Positions 6,304-10,474 of a stretch of 10,474 nucleotides of DNA are shown one piece after another (position 1 is the stretch's first letter; each line of letters starts with the position of its first letter). The position numbers were made by a program, and so were the translations under genes. The notes beneath the pieces are model-generated. The model was not told where the DNA came from. It made no database searches and worked only from the letters and a program-made list of their open reading frames with translations. This stretch comes from Acidobacteriaceae bacterium (GTDB lineage: Bacteria > Acidobacteriota > Terriglobia > Terriglobales > Acidobacteriaceae), in the NCBI GenBank assembly GCA_030049955.1, contig JASIJX010000311.1, forward strand, positions 1 to 10,474, given 5' to 3'.

Positions 6304-9300
6304 ATGATGCAGATGCTTCAGCAGTTCTTACGGGCGATCTCCAACAGGGCATTGCGCCGGAGGGGAGCCTTCGCGCTCCTGATGCTCTTCCTGACGCCGG
6401 TGACCTTCGCCCAGATCACCACGGGGAGCTTATCGGGCACGGTACGAGACAGCACCGGCGCGGTGGTTCCAAACGTAGACGTCACGCTCATCAATCAGGC
6501 CACGAACGACGCCCGCGCTACGCTCAGCAACAGCTCAGGCTATTTCACGTTCGCCGGGGTGCAGTCGGGCGCCTATACCGTCACCGTTTCGGCCTCCGGG
6601 TTCCAGGCATGGAAGGAAACCGGAATCCAGATGAATGCCGGCGATATTCGCACCGTTTCCGATATCGCGCTCAATGTCGGCGCCACCAGCGAGACAATTG
6701 CAGTCTCCGCCGCACCGTCGCAAATAGTGCCCATCGATTCTGGAGAACGCTCGGAGGTGCTGACCAGCAAGGATCTTAATCAGCTTTCCCTGGAAAGCCG
6801 CAACGTTTCCGAGTTGCTCAAGATCCTTCCCGGCGTAACGCAGATGCCCAACGGCACGCAGGGTGGTAGTTCCGTCGATTTTTCGGCTGAAGGACCGGTG
6901 GGTAGCACGGTGGGTAACGGCTATTCGCCCAGCGGCGTGCCCTATCGAGGTGGCAGCTCCTATATGCTCGATGGCGCTAACATCATCGATCCCGGTTGCA
7001 ACTGCTATGCAATCGCCGTCCCCAATCCCGACATGACCTCCGAAGTGAAGGTGGAAAACACCTTTGGCGCGGACAGTCCAAACGGTCCTCAGGTGATCAA
7101 CGCCACCAGCAAGAGCGGCGCCAGCCAATTTCACGGCGAGGCCTATTTCTACGCTCGCAACCAGGCGCTGAACTCCAACACCTGGCTCAACAACCTGTCA
7201 AACACGCCCAGGCAGCCTGGCCAGTACTACTATCCGGGCGGCAATATCGGCGGACCGATCCTGATTCCCCACACAAGTTTTGGCAAGAACAAGTTGTTTT
7301 TCTGGGCCGGCTACGAATACTACAAGCAAACGCTGCCTGCAGGACAGCCGCTCGAATCCTACATTCCAAGCGCGGGCATGATGGCGGGCAACTTCTCCGC
7401 AAGCGGTTCGGGTAACTCGGCGCTTTGCCCCAATGGATTCAGCGCAAGCGCCACCAACTGGTGCGCCGACCCCACAAACTATCACGATCCCAACGGTAAC
7501 CCGATCAACGCTGCCAGCGTTCCTGTCGATCCTGGCGCCGCTGCGCTGATGAAGATGTTTCCGGCAGCCAATGCCGATCCTGCCACTACGCCCGGCGGCT
7601 ACAACTATGTGCTGCCCTATGCCAACACCCAGAACGGTTACGTATGGCGCGGAAGAGTGGACTACAACATCAACGAGAACAACAAGCTCTTCGTTACCTA
7701 CCAGCAGGGCGCAACGACCTATCTCACGGTGTCGCACATGTATTGGACGCCCTCATACGAGGTGGCCTATCCCGGCGGCGACCTGAATCAGCCCACCACG
7801 TCACGCGTGATGACCTTTAATTTTGTCAGCGTCATCCGCCCCACCCTCACCAACGAGTTTGTCTTTGGCTGGGGCTGGGCCAACGAGCCGTATGCGCCCA
7901 CCGACCTGAGTGCGATCTACAAATCCACTTTGAATTATCCCTACCAAACCGTCTATAACAACGCGTCACCGGTGGTGCCGTCTATCAACTCTCCTGGCGC
8001 CATGACGTTTCCCGACATCTCCCAACCAGCGCTATACAACGCCCAGGGCCAGTACGCGCTCAAGAAGGCAGTGCCGTCGTTCGCCGATAACGTGACCAAG
8101 GTCTGGCGCACGCACACCTTCAAGGCCGGAGCTTTCACCGAGTTGGTCGGCAACGACCAGGGGTTCTGGTCATATGCCAACGGCCAATTGAGCTTCGCCA
8201 GCCAGGCATACCCAAATAAAGTAACTGGGACCAAGGTCGCCTCGGGCACGGAAATCGGTTCCAACAACCCCACCGCAAACTTGGTGATGGGCATCGCATC
8301 CGGCTTCAGCCAGAACAGCTTTGCGCCCACGCAGGACCTTGCCTTCCGCGACACTGCGGCGTATCTGATGGACGACTGGCGCGTGCGTCCGAGGTTGACC
8401 GTGAACGTAGGTGTGCGCTGGGACCATATGGGCCGCTGGTATGACCGTCAGGGCGTCGGGTTAGCCGTATGGTATCCGCAGCTCTTCGCTCAGGACGTGG
8501 CCGCCAACCAGGCCGCCAAATCCATGGTCGTCGAGTATCCCGGCGTCCGTTGGATGGGCACTGACTCGGGCGTTCCCAATGGCGGTTCTCCAACGCGTCT
8601 CGCATGGGCCTTGCCGCGCGCCGGGTTCGCTTACAACCTGCAAGGCAACGGAGAGACCGTGGTCCGCGGCGGCTGGGGCGAGTACGTGTGGAACGACCAG
8701 CCGAATGCCAATCCGCTGTCCACCTCGCAGAACATGCAGACCTACAACTCGGCCAGCGGCCAGGCTATTACCCTCTCCGAAATCGGGCTGCAGTCGCCTT
8801 CCGGCAATCCGCAGCCTGCAGGCAGCGTCAATGCGATGCCATACAACGATTACCAGAACGCACTTACCTACTCGTGGAACCTGACTGTTGACCGGCAACT
8901 GCCCTGGAAGAGCATGCTCGAAGTGGCCTATGTGGGCAACAGCTCTCACCACCTGCAGATGGGCGGTCAAAGCGATGCCGTAGGTATCGGCGGCAGCGGC
9001 TTCACCAACCAGAATAAAATTCCCGTCGGCGGCTTGTTCAAACCCGATCCGGTAACGGGTGCGGCCGCTCCTGCCGATCCGGAGAACACCAGCACCTATA
9101 ACATTGCGGACTATGAGCCGTACTCCGGATGCACCACCGCCGGCGCTTGCTATGGTTACGGCACTAACTCCGTCACGGTCCAGTATCACGAGGGCGTCGC
9201 CAACTACAACGGCCTGCAGGTCGCGTGGCTCAAGCAGGGCGCGCACGCGTCATGGAACTTCAATTACACATGGTCGAAGACCCTTGGCATTGTCAGCAGC

Positions 9301-10062
9301 ACGCTCGACGCCTTCAACCTGCACGGAAACTACGGCATTCTCAACAACGATCGCCCGCAGGTCTTCAACTCGTCGTATGCCTATAACTTTGGCAATGTCT
9401 ACCGCGGCGGCGAGAAACTGGTCGGCGGAGCCATCAACGGCTGGACAATCTCCGGTATCACCATCTTCCAATCCGGCGGAAACCTGCAGCCAAACTCTGC
9501 GTACAATCTCGGACTGTCTATCTACGAACCGAACGGAGTCGGCAACAACACGAGCGGAGGCACCGAGCAGCTCTCCACTAAGACATGGTTCGGAACCGAC
9601 CAGGGTTCCATCCTGCCCATTACCACCTGCGATCCGAAGAGTGGACTGCAATCCCACCAGTTGCTGAATTTCTCCTGCTTCAGCGCTCCGGCTGTCGGAG
9701 TGCAGGGTGACCGGGTGCTTCATCCGTATCTGGGCGGACCGATCTACAACGACTCGGATCTCACCGTCTACAAAACCTTCAACATCACCGAGCGGCAGAA
9801 CGTGCAGCTCCGCGCCTCGGCCTTCGATTTCATGAACCATCCGCTTTGGGGAAGCAGCGGCGGCAACCTGCTCTCGCTGAAGTACGACACTCCGGACGGC
9901 GGACATACCTATACGTCAAGCAGCGCGCTTCTGGGAGTGCCTGAATCGGGACCGTGCTCCACGAGCGGCACTGCCGCATGGGGCTGCATGAACCAGAAAA
10001 GTCCTTACTCCGGCGCTGCCTACGGCCGCATTATCGAGTTGTCGCTTAAATATAGCTTCTGA
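6304..10062 (+). CDS. TonB-dependent receptor, Oar-like, with N-terminal carboxypeptidase-regulatory-like domain
   Basis: This 1252-residue outer-membrane transporter uses energy from TonB-ExbBD to import a substrate. The order is: signal peptide (basic RALRRRG, then hydrophobic about 22-35, cleavage near TFAQ at 34-37); a carboxypeptidase-regulatory-like beta-sandwich (about 40-127, GSLSGTVRDSTGAVVPNVDV onward); a TonB-box-like segment ETIAVSA (130-136); a plug domain (about 145-275, with LLKILPGV and YMLDGANIID); and a long beta barrel ending in LSLKYSF with the terminal Phe used in outer-membrane insertion. It matches the very large acidobacterial family related to Oar of myxobacteria. No SusD-like partner is present in the window. 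Ten cysteines fall in five close pairs, suggesting disulfides. The neighbouring GH3 enzyme and malectin protein point to a carbohydrate ligand; sequence alone does not show this. It appears to be a single-gene transcript with its own terminator. Confidence 0.95.
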   Translation: MMQMLQQFLRAISNRALRRRGAFALLMLFLTPVTFAQITTGSLSGTVRDSTGAVVPNVDVTLINQATNDARATLSNSSGYFTFAGVQSGAYTVTVSASGFQAWKETGIQMNAGDIRTVSDIALNVGATSETIAVSAAPSQIVPIDSGERSEVLTSKDLNQLSLESRNVSELLKILPGVTQMPNGTQGGSSVDFSAEGPVGSTVGNGYSPSGVPYRGGSSYMLDGANIIDPGCNCYAIAVPNPDMTSEVKVENTFGADSPNGPQVINATSKSGASQFHGEAYFYARNQALNSNTWLNNLSNTPRQPGQYYYPGGNIGGPILIPHTSFGKNKLFFWAGYEYYKQTLPAGQPLESYIPSAGMMAGNFSASGSGNSALCPNGFSASATNWCADPTNYHDPNGNPINAASVPVDPGAAALMKMFPAANADPATTPGGYNYVLPYANTQNGYVWRGRVDYNINENNKLFVTYQQGATTYLTVSHMYWTPSYEVAYPGGDLNQPTTSRVMTFNFVSVIRPTLTNEFVFGWGWANEPYAPTDLSAIYKSTLNYPYQTVYNNASPVVPSINSPGAMTFPDISQPALYNAQGQYALKKAVPSFADNVTKVWRTHTFKAGAFTELVGNDQGFWSYANGQLSFASQAYPNKVTGTKVASGTEIGSNNPTANLVMGIASGFSQNSFAPTQDLAFRDTAAYLMDDWRVRPRLTVNVGVRWDHMGRWYDRQGVGLAVWYPQLFAQDVAANQAAKSMVVEYPGVRWMGTDSGVPNGGSPTRLAWALPRAGFAYNLQGNGETVVRGGWGEYVWNDQPNANPLSTSQNMQTYNSASGQAITLSEIGLQSPSGNPQPAGSVNAMPYNDYQNALTYSWNLTVDRQLPWKSMLEVAYVGNSSHHLQMGGQSDAVGIGGSGFTNQNKIPVGGLFKPDPVTGAAAPADPENTSTYNIADYEPYSGCTTAGACYGYGTNSVTVQYHEGVANYNGLQVAWLKQGAHASWNFNYTWSKTLGIVSSTLDAFNLHGNYGILNNDRPQVFNSSYAYNFGNVYRGGEKLVGGAINGWTISGITIFQSGGNLQPNSAYNLGLSIYEPNGVGNNTSGGTEQLSTKTWFGTDQGSILPITTCDPKSGLQSHQLLNFSCFSAPAVGVQGDRVLHPYLGGPIYNDSDLTVYKTFNITERQNVQLRASAFDFMNHPLWGSSGGNLLSLKYDTPDGGHTYTSSSALLGVPESGPCSTSGTAAWGCMNQKSPYSGAAYGRIIELSLKYSF

Positions 10063-10074
10063 TCCTTTCATACG

Positions 10075-10118
10075 CGAGGCCACAGTCAACATCTGCCATC
10101 CTGTGGCCTCGGTTTTTC
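10075..10118 (+). terminator. Rho-independent terminator after the TonB-dependent receptor
   Basis: A perfect 11-base inverted repeat, CGAGGCCACAG (10075-10085) and CTGTGGCCTCG (10101-10111), encloses a 15-base loop and is followed by GTTTTTCTC on the plus strand. It begins 12 bases after the receptor stop codon. There is no matching T run on the minus-strand side, so it acts mainly for the plus strand. Confidence 0.9.
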
Positions 10119-10213
10119 TCAAACATGAACCAGTCTTCCTGGTGTAAATTGTTTCTTCGTAAGAAAATCGATTAACTTGAGCGTCGGTGGCGAATCTAGA
10201 AGTGGTTGCATAA

Positions 10214-10260
10214 ATGGCGCTTTAGAAAGGGCGCGACTTTAGTCGCGCCATCAAGCGCAT
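10214..10260. repeat. REP-like palindromic hairpin element
   Basis: The core is a perfect inverted repeat, GGCGCGAC (10230-10237) and GTCGCGCC (10242-10249), around TTTA. An outer imperfect stem pairs GCGCTT (10217-10222) with AAGCGC (10253-10258), and AT with AT beyond a single bulged G at 10216. There is no T tract, so it is not an obvious terminator. It has the look of the short GC-rich palindromes scattered between genes in many acidobacterial genomes, but I see only one copy here, so repeat status is inferred. Confidence 0.55.
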
Positions 10261-10309
10261 GCGCCCGGTTCTGGATTGAGCCGGCAGTTTTCTCAGAAAA
10301 GGCAGGCGA

Positions 10310-10474
10310 ATGTCACGTCAGTTCAGCAGGGTCCCTGTTCGTTTAGTCGCTCGTTTAATCTTTGTTCGTTTAACTCTCCTTCGTTCTCTTCTCCTGGTGG
10401 CCTGCTGCGCGATCTCCGCGCGCATTTCTGCAGCGACCCCAGCCATGTCGCGCCAGCCAAATGGAATGGCCATC
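10310..10474 (+). CDS. Probable exported protein, partial (N-terminus only)
   Basis: A plus-strand frame opens at ATG 10310 and continues without a stop to the right edge, giving 55 residues. It is preceded by a modest ribosome site (GGCAGG, three bases before the ATG). The start looks like a signal peptide with a long Arg-rich n-region (MSRQFSRVPVRLVARLIFVR), a hydrophobic core at about 22-36 (TLLRSLLLVACCAIS) and possible cleavage near 41-45 (AATPA). Only about ten residues of the mature protein are visible, so no family can be assigned. It lies beyond the receptor's terminator and the REP-like hairpin, so it is probably transcribed separately. The two cysteines at 32-33 are not followed by a clear lipobox pattern. 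An alternative is a chance frame, but the signal-like composition and open end argue for a real gene. Confidence 0.6.
   Translation, partial: MSRQFSRVPVRLVARLIFVRLTLLRSLLLVACCAISARISAATPAMSRQPNGMAI

Noticed and set aside
8461..9246. A 261-codon minus-strand open frame inside the TonB receptor
   Set aside because: It is antisense to the barrel-coding region, shows no recognisable domain or start signal, and is rich in Val/Gly/Arg as expected from the complement of the sense codons.

Overview
The window looks like chromosomal DNA from a member of the Acidobacteriota, probably Acidobacteriaceae (Terriglobus/Granulicella type). No marker gene fixes the taxon. The inference rests on three things: a very long TonB-dependent receptor of the Oar-like type with an N-terminal carboxypeptidase-regulatory-like domain, a protein joining a winged-helix-like N-terminus to malectin domains, and moderately GC-rich codon use. 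I saw no rRNA, tRNA, CRISPR, insertion sequence or phage gene.

Layout, left to right. (1) Positions 1-1753 hold a minus-strand redox operon, read right to left: a four-helix di-haem cytochrome b, a Tat-exported molybdopterin oxidoreductase of the MsrP/sulfite-oxidase fold joined to it by a TTGA stop/start overlap, and a small single-pass membrane protein cut by the left edge. (2) A 72-bp divergent gap precedes an exported family 3 glycoside hydrolase (1826-4081, +), probably a beta-glucosidase, with a TTG start. (3) Converging on it is a 538-residue minus-strand protein (4311-5927) with an OmpR-like winged-helix region, one membrane helix and two tandem malectin-like carbohydrate-binding domains. 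It has the architecture of a one-component transmembrane sugar-sensing regulator. (4) A 376-bp divergent region carries a nested inverted/direct repeat that could be an operator. (5) It leads into a 1252-residue TonB-dependent receptor (6304-10062, +), closed by a clear Rho-independent terminator. (6) The right end has a REP-like hairpin and the first 55 codons of another exported protein.

How the parts may work together (inference): the receptor would import glycan fragments across the outer membrane, the GH3 enzyme would trim them in the periplasm or outside the cell, and the malectin protein would sense the sugars and act on DNA, possibly at the repeat between itself and the receptor. This would be a compact carbohydrate-use locus without a SusD partner and with an unusual sensor. 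The left redox operon appears unrelated; it is only a divergent neighbour of the GH3 gene. Several genes start at TTG or GTG rather than ATG.
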